Of a stretch of 64,000 nt of DNA, positions 52,933 through 60,564 are shown piece after piece. A program made the position numbers and the translations under genes. The stretch lies in assembly GCF_000620665.1 (NCBI RefSeq), contig NZ_JIAU01000007.1:124001-188000 (forward strand). The letters are read 5' to 3'. Within the stretch, counting starts at the first letter, position 1, and each line of letters begins with the position of its first letter. The notes under the pieces are model-generated. The model did not search any database. It saw nothing but the letters and a program-made list of their open reading frames with translations, and was not told the origin of the DNA. The DNA comes from Sphingomonas sp. URHD0057. GTDB taxonomy: Bacteria; Pseudomonadota; Alphaproteobacteria; Sphingomonadales; Sphingomonadaceae.

Positions 52933-54879
52933 ATGTCCACCGGACCCAGCACAACGACGGATCCCTTCCTGCTCCCGAGCGAGCCCAACGTCCATTTCAC
53001 CTCGATCGTGACGAGCGGCGATCCGCTGCCGGGCGATGGCGTATTCGGCGGCATCCCGGACGGCATCGGCGCGTTCGACAATGGCGACGGGACCATCACC
53101 GTGCTCGTCAATCATGAGCTTTCGTCAGGTGGGATCGTTCGCGACCATGGATCGAATGGCGCCTACATCGACATCCTGACGATCGACAAAGCGACGCTCC
53201 AGGTCGTCAGCGCCGACGACGCGATCCAGACGGTTCACTTGTGGAACGACGCGACCGACAGCTACGTCGTCGGAACCACCGCGTTCAGCCGCTTCTGCTC
53301 GGGCGACCTCCCGGCCACCAGCGCGCTCTACAACAGCGCCACGGGCGACGGGACGCAGGTCCACATCTACCTGACCGGCGAAGAGAACGGCACCGAAGGC
53401 CGCGCCACCGCGACCATCGCCAGCGGCGCCAATGCCGGCAACACCTACGAGCTTCCGGCGCTCGGCAATCTGGCGTTCGAGAATGTCGTCGCCAATCCCA
53501 GCGAGCAGGAAAAAACGATCGTCGCGCTGACCGACGACGGCCAGAACGGCCAAGTCTATATCTATGTCGGCGACAAGCAGGCGACCGGCACCGAGATCGA
53601 GCAGGCCGGCCTGACGCATGGCGCTTTTTACGGGATCAAGGTCAGCGGAGTTGTCGACGAGACCAACGGCGCGGGCGCGAACGGCAACTTCACGCTGCAG
53701 GAGATCGGGCCGGGCGGCGACGTCAGCAATATGACGGGCCTTCAGATCGACGCCGAGAGCGAAGCCGAGCAGGTCACCAGCTTCCTTCGGCCGGAGGATT
53801 TCGCCTGGGACCCCGATCATCCCAACGTCGCTTATTTCAACACGACCAACAGCTTCGACGGCGTATCGCGAATCTACCAGCTGACGTTCACCGACATCAA
53901 TCATCCGGAGCTTGGCGGAACGATCCAGGCGGTGGTCGAAAGCGACGATTACGGCGCGCACATGTTCGACAATCTGACCGTCGCCGACGGCAAGATCGTG
54001 GTCAATGAAGACCCCGGCAACAACGCTTACGTCGCTCGGGTATGGGAATATGACATTGCGAGCGGAAGCTTCTCACAGGTCGCAACCTTCGATCCTGACG
54101 AGTTCGCTGCGGGTGGAAGCCACTTCATCACGCAGGATGAGGAAAGCTCCGGCGTGCTCGACGTCACGGACCTGCTCGGCGATTCGGACACCCACGCTTA
54201 TCTGCTCGACGCGCAGGTTCATAAGGCGACCGGCGATCCCGCGACCGTTGAGCAAGGGCAGCTGATGGTGATGTATGTCGACGACCCGTTCCTGGTCGGC
54301 GGCAACCGCGGCGATCAGCTGTTCGGAAGCTCCGCCAACGAAACGCTGCGCGGGAACAACGGCGATGATTCCGCGCGCGCCGGATCGGGCAACGATGCGC
54401 TGTACGGCGGCAACGGCAATGACGCGCTCGGCGGCGATGCCGGCAACGACCAGCTGTTCGGCGAGCGCGGCGACGACCGGCTTTACGGCGGCACCGGGGA
54501 CGATGCGCTGAGCGGCGGGCAGGGGTCGGACCTGTTCATCTTCGACAACCGGTGGGCCAGCGGCAACGACACGATCACCGATTTCGGCAAGGGCGACATG
54601 CTGTTGACCACCGTCGCCCTTTCAGACCCCGATCATGACGGCGTTATCCCGGTCGGGGCGAGCCTCGCCCTGTTCGCGGGAAGCTCGGTCGACATCAATG
54701 ACGAAGCCAAAGACGTCACCTCGCTGAAGGCCGCCGGAACGGTCGTGATCGATGGCACCGCTTATTATGCCTATACGGCGGGCAGCTCGGGCGGCGGTAA
54801 TCCCCACGCACAGGATTTCGGTGATCTGCAGACGCTCTTCGCGCAGCACCTCCACGGCTTCGCCGACGCGCTCGTGTAA
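52933..54879 (+). CDS. PhoX-like phosphatase/phytase-type protein with RTX calcium repeats
   Basis: 648 aa. There is no N-terminal signal peptide. Residues 1-455 resemble PhoX/DUF839-like propeller proteins (HFTSIVTSGDPLPGDGVFGGIPDGIGAFDNGDGTITVLVNHELSSGG, LRPEDFAWDPDHPNVAYFNTTNS). Residues about 460-545 have RTX nonapeptide repeats (GGNRGDQLFGSS, GNNGDDSARAGSGNDALYGGNGNDALGGDAGNDQLFG), which bind Ca2+ and mark type I secretion. The tail DLFIFDNRWASGNDTITDFGKGD is the common RTX end. It is probably a secreted phosphatase; its transporter genes are not here. Confidence 0.85.
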   Translation: MSTGPSTTTDPFLLPSEPNVHFTSIVTSGDPLPGDGVFGGIPDGIGAFDNGDGTITVLVNHELSSGGIVRDHGSNGAYIDILTIDKATLQVVSADDAIQTVHLWNDATDSYVVGTTAFSRFCSGDLPATSALYNSATGDGTQVHIYLTGEENGTEGRATATIASGANAGNTYELPALGNLAFENVVANPSEQEKTIVALTDDGQNGQVYIYVGDKQATGTEIEQAGLTHGAFYGIKVSGVVDETNGAGANGNFTLQEIGPGGDVSNMTGLQIDAESEAEQVTSFLRPEDFAWDPDHPNVAYFNTTNSFDGVSRIYQLTFTDINHPELGGTIQAVVESDDYGAHMFDNLTVADGKIVVNEDPGNNAYVARVWEYDIASGSFSQVATFDPDEFAAGGSHFITQDEESSGVLDVTDLLGDSDTHAYLLDAQVHKATGDPATVEQGQLMVMYVDDPFLVGGNRGDQLFGSSANETLRGNNGDDSARAGSGNDALYGGNGNDALGGDAGNDQLFGERGDDRLYGGTGDDALSGGQGSDLFIFDNRWASGNDTITDFGKGDMLLTTVALSDPDHDGVIPVGASLALFAGSSVDINDEAKDVTSLKAAGTVVIDGTAYYAYTAGSSGGGNPHAQDFGDLQTLFAQHLHGFADALV

Positions 54880-54886
54880 ATCGGTG

Positions 54887-54910
54887 AGGGACGGCGAATT
54901 CGCCGTCCCT
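54887..54910. terminator. Bidirectional terminator between convergent genes
   Basis: A perfect 24-bp palindrome: arms AGGGACGGCGAA and TTCGCCGTCCCT, centred on GAATTC, followed on the plus strand by TACTCGTCTC. It sits exactly between the RTX protein stop and the rarA stop. Confidence 0.75.
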
Positions 54911-56238
54911 TACTCGTCTCGCTGCAGCTCCTTGCGCCGCTCGTTCCAATATTCGAGGCGCTCCTTGACCTTGGCCTCGAAGCCGCGGTCGGTTGGCTCG
55001 TAGAAGGCCTGGGCCTCCATTTCCTCGGGCCAGTAATCCTGTCCCGAAAAGGCCTCGTCGGCGGAATGGTCATAGGCGTAGCCCTTGCCGTAGCCGACGG
55101 TCTTCATGAGCTTGGTTGGCGCGTTGAGGATGTGCATCGGCGGCATCAGCGAACCGGTTTCCTTGGCGCTTCGCCACGCCGCCTTTTGCGCCATGTAGGT
55201 CGCGTTCGATTTGGGCGCGGTGGCGAGATAAAGACAGGCTTGGACGATGCCGATCTCGCCTTCGGGGGAACCCAAGAAGTCGTACATCTCCTTGGCGGCG
55301 AGGCACTGGAGCAGCGCATTGGGATCGGCCATGCCGATGTCCTCGACCGCGGCGCGGGTTAGCCGGCGGAGCAGGTACAGCGGCTCCTCGCCGGCGACGA
55401 GCATGCGCGCCAGATAATAAAGCGCGGCCTGCGGGTCCGACCCGCGGATCGTCTTATGAAGCGCCGAGATGAGGTTGTAGTGGCCCTCGCGGTCTTTGTC
55501 GTAGACCGGCACGCGGCGATGGAGCAAATCGCTGAGCTCGGCCAGCCCAAGTGGTTCGCCGATCTCGATCGAGAACAGCGTCTCGACCTGGTTCAGGAGG
55601 AAGCGGCCGTCACCGTCGGCGCTCGCGATCAGTGCCTCACGGGCCTCGGTTGTGACAGGGAGTGGGCGGCCCTCGATCGCCTCCGCGCGGCGCATCAGTT
55701 CTTCGAGCGCGCGATGATCGAGGCGCCTCAGGATCAGAACCTGACAGCGCGAGAGGAGCGCCGCATTGAGCTCGAAACTCGGATTCTCGGTGGTCGCGCC
55801 GACCAGGGTGACCGTGCCGTCCTCGACGTAGGGCAGGAAGCCGTCCTGCTGCGAGCGATTGAAGCGGTGCACCTCGTCGACGAACAGCAAGGTCTGCTGA
55901 CCGGCTTTGGCCATTTGCCTGGCCTCGGCGAAAATCTTCTTGAGGTCGGCAACGCCCGAGAACACCGCGGAGATGGCGACGAAGCGCAGTCCGACCGCAT
56001 CGGCGAGCAGCCGCGCGATGCTGGTCTTGCCGGTTCCGGGCGGCCCCCACAGGATCATCGAGGAGAGGCGCCCGGCCGCGACCATGCGCCCGATCGCGCC
56101 GTCGGGGCCGGTCAGATGCTCCTGGCCGACGATCTCGTCGAGCGAGGTCGGGCGCAGGCGATCGGCGAGCGGCGCATTCGCCGCAGGCAGCTCTGCCGGG
56201 CGGGCCGGGGCGTCCTGGTCTGCGAACAGGTCTGGCAT
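54910..56238 (-). CDS. rarA: Replication-associated recombination protein A (RarA/MgsA)
   Basis: 442 aa from ATG 56238 (MPDLFADQDAPARPAELP); an ORF extension to 56274 is rejected. AAA+ ATPase with Walker A WGPPGTGKTSIAR, Walker B LLFVDEVHRFNRSQQDGFLP, sensor 1 VGATTENPSFELNAALLSRC, then the RarA C-terminal region (GSDPQAALYYLARMLVAGEEPLYLLRRLTRAAVEDIGMADP). It acts at stalled replication forks. Divergent from padR across a promoter region with tandem palindromes. Confidence 0.95.
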   Translation of the reverse strand: MPDLFADQDAPARPAELPAANAPLADRLRPTSLDEIVGQEHLTGPDGAIGRMVAAGRLSSMILWGPPGTGKTSIARLLADAVGLRFVAISAVFSGVADLKKIFAEARQMAKAGQQTLLFVDEVHRFNRSQQDGFLPYVEDGTVTLVGATTENPSFELNAALLSRCQVLILRRLDHRALEELMRRAEAIEGRPLPVTTEAREALIASADGDGRFLLNQVETLFSIEIGEPLGLAELSDLLHRRVPVYDKDREGHYNLISALHKTIRGSDPQAALYYLARMLVAGEEPLYLLRRLTRAAVEDIGMADPNALLQCLAAKEMYDFLGSPEGEIGIVQACLYLATAPKSNATYMAQKAAWRSAKETGSLMPPMHILNAPTKLMKTVGYGKGYAYDHSADEAFSGQDYWPEEMEAQAFYEPTDRGFEAKVKERLEYWNERRKELQRDE

Positions 56239-56301
56239 GTCAGAGAAACATAGGGCGAACGAAAAAAATTGCACCTCTCCGGCTTGTCGATGATCTTACT
56301 G

Positions 56302-56322
56302 AGATATATCTTAGATGCATCT
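56302..56322 (+). promoter_or_regulatory. Tandem palindromes in the padR promoter
   Basis: AGATATATCT (56302-56311) and AGATGCATCT (56313-56322) are two perfect 10-bp palindromes separated by one base, 26 bp upstream of the PadR start and between it and rarA. PadR proteins commonly autorepress at such AT-rich palindromes. Confidence 0.65.
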
Positions 56323-56348
56323 TGGACGCACATCACAGGAGAAAATTC

Positions 56349-56975
56349 ATGCGTTATCGACATGGGTGCGGCCCGCGCGGGCATATCGAGATCGACCTTC
56401 CCGACGCGGTGATGGCAATGCGCGGCGGGCGCGGCTGGGGTGGGCAATGGGGTCCCTTCCACTTCGACTTCGGCGACGGTCCAGAGGGACGCGGGCGCCC
56501 CGGTCGGCGCAGTCGCCGAATGTTCGAGAGCGGCGAACTACGGCTCGTGCTGTTGAAGCTCATCGCCGATTCTCCACGCCATGGCTACGACTGCATCCGG
56601 CAAATCGACGAGCTGACCGGCGGCGAATATGCACCCAGTCCTGGCGTTATCTACCCAACGTTGAACCTGCTTACCGACGAAGGTCTGATCGAGCAGCTGG
56701 ACCGTCCCGGCGTGCGCCTCGCCTATGCGGCGACCGACGCCGGGCGAGCGCATCTCGAAGAGCGTTCCGACGAGGTTGAGGCCTTATTTCAGCGCCTTCA
56801 AGATTTGAAGCCGAGCGACGAGCACGCAACCGGTCCGGCGATCGGCCGCGCGGTCAAGAATCTGATGACCGCGCTGAGCCATCGCATCGGCCGCGACGGG
56901 CTCGACGAGGAGCTGCTGCACGAGATCGCCGCCATTCTCGACGAATCCGCGCAGCGGATCGAGCGGGTCAAATAA
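56349..56975 (+). CDS. PadR-family transcriptional regulator
   Basis: 208 aa from ATG 56349, with AGGAG upstream. A Gly/Arg-rich N-terminal tail (GGRGWGGQWGPFHFDFGDGPEGRGRPGRRSRR) precedes the winged-helix domain: FESGELRLVLLKLIADSPRHGYDCIRQIDELTGGEYAPSPGVIYPTLNLLTDEGLIEQ, the classic PadR core. A helical dimerisation region follows (EVEALFQRLQDLKP...LDEELLHEIAAILDESAQRIERVK). No target gene is adjacent; the divergent palindromes suggest autoregulation and perhaps control of rarA. Confidence 0.93.
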   Translation: MRYRHGCGPRGHIEIDLPDAVMAMRGGRGWGGQWGPFHFDFGDGPEGRGRPGRRSRRMFESGELRLVLLKLIADSPRHGYDCIRQIDELTGGEYAPSPGVIYPTLNLLTDEGLIEQLDRPGVRLAYAATDAGRAHLEERSDEVEALFQRLQDLKPSDEHATGPAIGRAVKNLMTALSHRIGRDGLDEELLHEIAAILDESAQRIERVK

Positions 56976-56978
56976 CGC

Positions 56979-58148
56979 CTAGCGGCCGGCGATCCGGTCG
57001 AGCCGTTTCCGCTTGTGGATCGCGTGCATGTAGACGCGGACCACGGCGGAGTTGATCGAATCCCAGTCCATGGTCTGCGCCACGGCGAGCCCGGCCTCGC
57101 CGTGGCGGTGTCGCAGGTCCGGATCGGCCGCATAGGCGGCGAGCGCGTCGGCGAACTCTTCCGGCGCCGCGCCCTCGACCAGGGTGCCGGTCGTCCGGTG
57201 GCGGACCAGATTGTTGTTGCCGGTCGCCTCTGCCGCGATCACCGGCAGCGCACAGGCCATGGCCTCGAGCGTGACATTGCCGAATGCCTCGGTCACCGAG
57301 GGGTTCATCAGCACGTCGGCGCTGGCCAGCCCGCGAGCGAGATCGCTGCCGGTCAGCTGGCCGGTGAAAATGGCGTCGGGCAGCTGTTGCTCGAACCAGG
57401 TGCGCGCCGGGCCGTCGCCAATCACCACGACGCGGTGCCGGATGCCGCGGTCGATCAACGCGAGGATCGCGTCGGCGAAGACGTCGAGGCCCTTTTCCAT
57501 CACCAGCCGGCCAAGAAAGGCGACGACCATCTCGCCATCGGGGATGCCGAGCGAGCGGCGCCAGGCCATGTCGCGGCGCTCGGGGTTGAACTGCTCGCGG
57601 TCGACCCCGCGCGCCCAGATCGCAATGTCGCGGTTCATGCGCTGGGCGCGGAGGATCGACGCAGTCGATTCGGCCGGCGCCATCACCACCTCGCAGCGAT
57701 GATAGAGCCGGCGCATGATGTTGCGGGCGAGCGGCTCGAGGAACTGCAGCCCGTAGTAAGCGCAATAGGTGTCGAAGCGCGTGTGGACCGAGGCGACCAC
57801 GGCGATCTTGTTGCGCCGCGCCCAGGTCACCGCCCGGTGACCGACGATGTCCGGGCTGGAGATGTGAACGACGTTGGGGTTGAACTCGGCGAGGTCGCGC
57901 TTGACTCGCGCCGTCAGCGCCACTGGAAAGCGATATTCGGAACGACCCGGGATCGGCACCGCGGGCACGCTGACCAGGTCGCCGGTGGCCGGGAATGCCG
58001 GCTCCGCCACCGTCGGCGAATAGACCCGCACGTTCACGCCCTGAAGGAGCAGGTAGCCGACGAGCCGGTTGAGGCCCTGGTTGGCCCCGTCGCGGACATA
58101 ATTGTAATTGCCCGAGAAGAGGGCGATCCGGAGGTCGCTCGGTTGCAC
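56979..58148 (-). CDS. GT4 family glycosyltransferase (GT-B fold)
   Basis: 389 aa. N-terminal Rossmann domain: RIALFSGNYNYVRDGANQGLNRLVGYLLLQGVNVRVYSPT, PNVVHISSPDIVGHRAVTWARR; C-terminal nucleotide-sugar domain with VAFLGRLVMEKGLDVFADAI, VVIGDGPARTWFEQQLPDAIFTGQLTGSDLARGLASADVLMNPSVTEAFGNVTLEAMACALPVIAA, whose E-x7-E (EAFGNVTLE) is the GT4 signature. Such enzymes (MgtA/PimB-like) make glycolipids such as mannosylated or glucuronosyl lipids. The gene is convergent with padR, three bases apart. Confidence 0.9.
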   Translation of the reverse strand: MQPSDLRIALFSGNYNYVRDGANQGLNRLVGYLLLQGVNVRVYSPTVAEPAFPATGDLVSVPAVPIPGRSEYRFPVALTARVKRDLAEFNPNVVHISSPDIVGHRAVTWARRNKIAVVASVHTRFDTYCAYYGLQFLEPLARNIMRRLYHRCEVVMAPAESTASILRAQRMNRDIAIWARGVDREQFNPERRDMAWRRSLGIPDGEMVVAFLGRLVMEKGLDVFADAILALIDRGIRHRVVVIGDGPARTWFEQQLPDAIFTGQLTGSDLARGLASADVLMNPSVTEAFGNVTLEAMACALPVIAAEATGNNNLVRHRTTGTLVEGAAPEEFADALAAYAADPDLRHRHGEAGLAVAQTMDWDSINSAVVRVYMHAIHKRKRLDRIAGR

Positions 58149-58171
58149 GGGGGCGATGTAGGAGTTTCTGG

Positions 58172-58675
58172 GTGAGCGTCAAAGCCGGATTGCCGCCGAT
58201 CGTCCGCTCCGACGCGCGGCTGTTCGTGCTCGGCAGCCTGCCCGGCGACGCCTCGCTCGCCGCGCGGCAATATTATGCGCATCCGACCAATCAGTTCTGG
58301 CGCCTGCTCGGTGGCGCGATCGGCGAAGCGCTGCACGATCTCCCTTATGACGCCAGGCTCGCGCGGCTGGCCGAGCGGCGCGTCGGGCTGTGGGACGTCA
58401 TCGCCTCGGCGACCAGGCGCGGCAGCCTCGACCAGGCGATCCGCCTCGCCGAGCATAACCAGGTCGAGCATCTGCTTCACGATTATCCCGAGCTGCGCGC
58501 GATTGCCTTCAACGGCACGACCGCGGCCGCAGTCGGCCGGCGACTGATCGGCGACCCCGGCCGCGCAATCGCATTGATCGACCTGCCGTCTTCGAGCGCG
58601 GCCAACACCACCCCGCTGGCCGACAAGGCGGCGAAATGGGCCCGGCTCGGCGCGTTCGCGGGACCCGCCGAGTGA
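58172..58675 (+). CDS. UDG-superfamily DNA-deoxyinosine glycosylase (family 6 HDG)
   Basis: 167 aa from GTG 58172. Motif 1 of family 6 is visible: LFVLGSLPGDASLAARQYYAHPTNQFWRLLGGAIGE, then the GLWDVIASATRRGSLDQAI block and IAFNGTTAAAVGRR. Family 6 enzymes excise hypoxanthine from DNA in base excision repair, and the N-x-FW stretch is typical. Divergent from the glycosyltransferase, 23 bp apart. Confidence 0.88.
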   Translation: MSVKAGLPPIVRSDARLFVLGSLPGDASLAARQYYAHPTNQFWRLLGGAIGEALHDLPYDARLARLAERRVGLWDVIASATRRGSLDQAIRLAEHNQVEHLLHDYPELRAIAFNGTTAAAVGRRLIGDPGRAIALIDLPSSSAANTTPLADKAAKWARLGAFAGPAE

Positions 58676-58702
58676 TGACTTGCGCGAGACGCAGAGTCCG
58701 CC

Positions 58703-59017
58703 ATGATCGAGGGCATGATGACGACCGACGAGATTGAAGAGGAGGAGGATCCCGACAAGCGCCTGTCGATGGTCGACGAGGCGCTGGTCGCGGGCACCAT
58801 CGCCAACACCAACGGGCTGCTGGTCATCCTCGCCAAGCTGGTGTCCAAGGGTGTGTTCGACCGTGCCGACCTGCAGGCCTTTTCCGACAGCTATTCGAAG
58901 CCGCTCGACCATGTCGGAATGCGCGAGAACGAGCTGGTCACCCAGATGCAGGACCAGATGGAATCGACCCTCGCCGAGCTGATGCGCTACCTCAGCGAGC
59001 GCGAACGCGAAGGATAA
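58703..59017 (+). CDS. Hypothetical protein with helical repeat
   Basis: 104 aa (a second Met at 58715 could be the true start). An acidic N-terminus (TTDEIEEEEDPDKRLSMVDEAL) leads into a hydrophobic stretch (VAGTIANTNGLLVILAKLVSKGV), then FDRADLQAFSDSYSKPLDHVGMRENELVTQMQDQMESTLAELMRYL, mostly helical. No family recognised. It sits just upstream of tRNA-Glu and is the last core-like gene before the accessory region. Confidence 0.65.
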   Translation: MIEGMMTTDEIEEEEDPDKRLSMVDEALVAGTIANTNGLLVILAKLVSKGVFDRADLQAFSDSYSKPLDHVGMRENELVTQMQDQMESTLAELMRYLSEREREG

Positions 59018-59076
59018 GCGGGTCTCGATTGACTAGGCCGCGATGAGCCCACATATGGCCGCCTCGCTGCAGCGCT

Positions 59077-59152
59077 GGCCCCTTCGTCTAGCGGTCTAGG
59101 ACGTCGCCCTCTCACGGCGAAAACACGGGTTCGAGTCCCGTAGGGGTCACCA
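59077..59152 (+). tRNA. tRNA-Glu (anticodon CTC)
   Basis: GGCCCCTTCGTCTAGCGGTC opens the cloverleaf; the anticodon stem TCGCC/GGCGA encloses loop CTCTCAC with anticodon CTC; the T arm has GGGTTCGAGTCCC; the acceptor pairs GGCCCCT with AGGGGTC, then A and encoded CCA at 59150-59152. 76 nt. It marks the edge of the accessory region. Confidence 0.95.
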
Positions 59153-59527
59153 GCAATTTCAATAGCTTAACGGCAGATAAAAGACCCGTGCGAGCCGTTT
59201 CCCAAAAATTTCCCAAATAAGCGGCATTGGATTTTGTCGGACAAGCGGGGATGAAATCGCGCTTCTTCGCGCTGTGCGGCAGATTGCATGCCGGCCCCCG
59301 GCCGGCTCCCCGGTCTGCTGCTGGCCGCTGATCCGCCTTGACTGACCGGTCTGTGCTTGCTGTTGCCGCATTCTGCAGTAAGCTTTGAGGGCGCCGGAAC
59401 GAAGGCGCCGAGGCGTGAGAACCTCGACTTGGAGAGCCGCCGAACGCAATTTCCCACCCGGGCCGGGTGGCCGCCGCGCATGTCCAGGCCGCTTGCGGCT
59501 AAAGGTGGCGGCGCATGTTTCCAAGCG
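59153..59527. other. Non-coding junction between tRNA-Glu and the lasso remnant
   Basis: 375 bp without a credible gene. It starts with AGCAATTTCAATAGCTTAAC and contains CCCAAAAATTTCCCAAATAA, an AT-rich stretch like those found where integrases insert into tRNA 3' ends. Open frames crossing it show no protein-like sequence. Probably debris left after integration or deletion. Confidence 0.5.
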
Positions 59528-60117
59528 ATGGGCCGCGAATGGATGCGCGACGACACCGAAGACGAGCTTCGGCCGGATCCCGTTCTTGTTGCAGATGGCA
59601 TGCACTGCCAGCGCACGCACCAGGCACCGGTCCTGGGCGCGCGCAAAATACAAAGCCCTGCGCGCAGCTCCGGCAATGGCGCGAAGCAGGCGGTCCCGAT
59701 CGCGCGCGTTCGGGGGGTTGCCATTCATTCGGGCGCGCCCTGCCGATTCGAGCACCTCGAGAAAAGTCCGTGTGCGGAGTCGCCGGGCTGCGCGCGTTTC
59801 GGACAGGAGCGCCCGGAACAGGGGGAGCAGGCCGGGGCGGGGCGAGGGCCCGCTCAGCCAGTCGCAGGTCGGCGGCTCGATGACCGGGGGCGGCCGGATC
59901 GCCCCGGATGCGCAATCCTCGATGAGGACCCGCCGCGCAGTGAGCGCCTGAAGGCGCTCGGCGTCACCTTGTTCGATATTGCCGAGGCCAAGCGCAGGAA
60001 GGCCGCGTTGCCGGCTGCTGGAAGGCAGAAATAACGGTCCGCTTCAATGTCGAGAAAGACGGCTCGGCCGGCGCAATCGCACCAGTGAACATACTGTCGC
60101 AGCTGGAGCGGCATCAC
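59528..60117 (-). pseudogene. Lasso peptide B protein (RRE + transglutaminase-like protease), frameshifted and truncated
   Basis: From GTG 60117 or ATG 60114 the frame reads MPLQLRQYVHWCDCAGRAVF, LDIEADRYFCLPAAGNAAFLRL, the N-terminal RRE-like part of fused lasso B proteins. The matching continuation lies in another frame: GNIEQGDAERLQALTARRVL, FLEVLESAGRARMNG, then RDRDRLLRAIAGAARRALYF and DRCLVRALAVHAICNKNGIR followed by PKLVFGVVAHPFAAH, the B2 cysteine-protease domain with the catalytic Cys (DRC) and His (AAH). Immediately after AAH the homology ends; the expected CW-x-x segment and final Asp are gone. So there is one frameshift (near 60000) plus loss of the C-terminus. Read by eye; sequencing error is possible for the frameshift but not for the truncation. 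Confidence 0.75.
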
Positions 60118-60131
60118 CCGAAATCAGCAGT

Positions 60132-60159
60132 CGCGCGCCCGCGGCTAAACGGGCGCGCG
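60132..60159 (-). terminator. Perfect GC hairpin after lasso precursor 1
   Basis: CGCGCGCCCG (60132-60141) pairs with CGGGCGCGCG (60150-60159), loop 8 nt, 10 bp downstream of the precursor stop. No T run. Such hairpins between lasso A and processing genes are thought to protect or limit the transcript. Confidence 0.6.
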
Positions 60160-60168
60160 CTGCATCAT

Positions 60169-60297
60169 TCACTCGTCGTTGAGGCCGGCGACGGGGATGA
60201 GGCCGCCCTTGCGGTCGTCCGAGCCGAACGGGGTGCCCTTGGTGTCGACGCTCGCGGCGCCGAGATCGATGAGCTCGTCATGATGTTCACGGTTCAT
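60169..60297 (-). CDS. Lasso peptide precursor 1 (A1)
   Basis: 42 aa from ATG 60297, with AAGGAG 8 bases upstream. Leader: MNREHHDELIDLGAASVDTK. The pattern LIDLG-x-AS-x-x-T-x-G matches leaders of Caulobacter/Sphingomonas lasso precursors (as in LIVLGKASAETRG of astexin), with Thr at the penultimate leader position. Core from residue 21: GTPFGSDDRK then GGLIPVAGLNDE (22 residues). Gly1 would close an isopeptide ring onto Asp7 or Asp8. It is 129 bp long, so easily missed. Followed by a hairpin and the broken B gene. Confidence 0.8.
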   Translation of the reverse strand: MNREHHDELIDLGAASVDTKGTPFGSDDRKGGLIPVAGLNDE

Positions 60298-60515
60298 GGT
60301 CGATTCTCCTTGTGTTGGCGTCATGGCCACGACCGGAGAAGGAATAGAGCGCTGCCTGAATTATTCGAAAACAATAGGGCGGGTGTTCGGCGATTGTTTG
60401 CCAAACAGTTTTGACCGTGGCGCAGGCGGCGCTGGCTGCAGCTATGCGGAGGAGGTGCCGCTCCAGGGCGCCCGCGCCGGCATCGGCGCTCGTGTCCTCA
60501 CGGCGACAGCCGAAT

Positions 60516-60545
60516 GCGAGCGCGTGCCTAGGAGCACGCGCTCGC
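60516..60545 (-). terminator. Perfect GC hairpin after lasso precursor 2
   Basis: GCGAGCGCGTGC (60516-60527) and GCACGCGCTCGC (60534-60545), a perfect 12-bp stem with 6-nt loop CTAGGA, 19 bp after the precursor stop. Same arrangement as behind precursor 1. Confidence 0.65.
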
Positions 60546-60564
60546 GGGTGGGCTTCAGTGCGGC

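Noticed and set aside
59159-59755. 198-codon minus frame as an intact gene
   Set aside because: Only its first part (to about 59528) is lasso B2 sequence; the rest is out-of-family and the N-terminal domain lies in another frame, so it is treated as a pseudogene.
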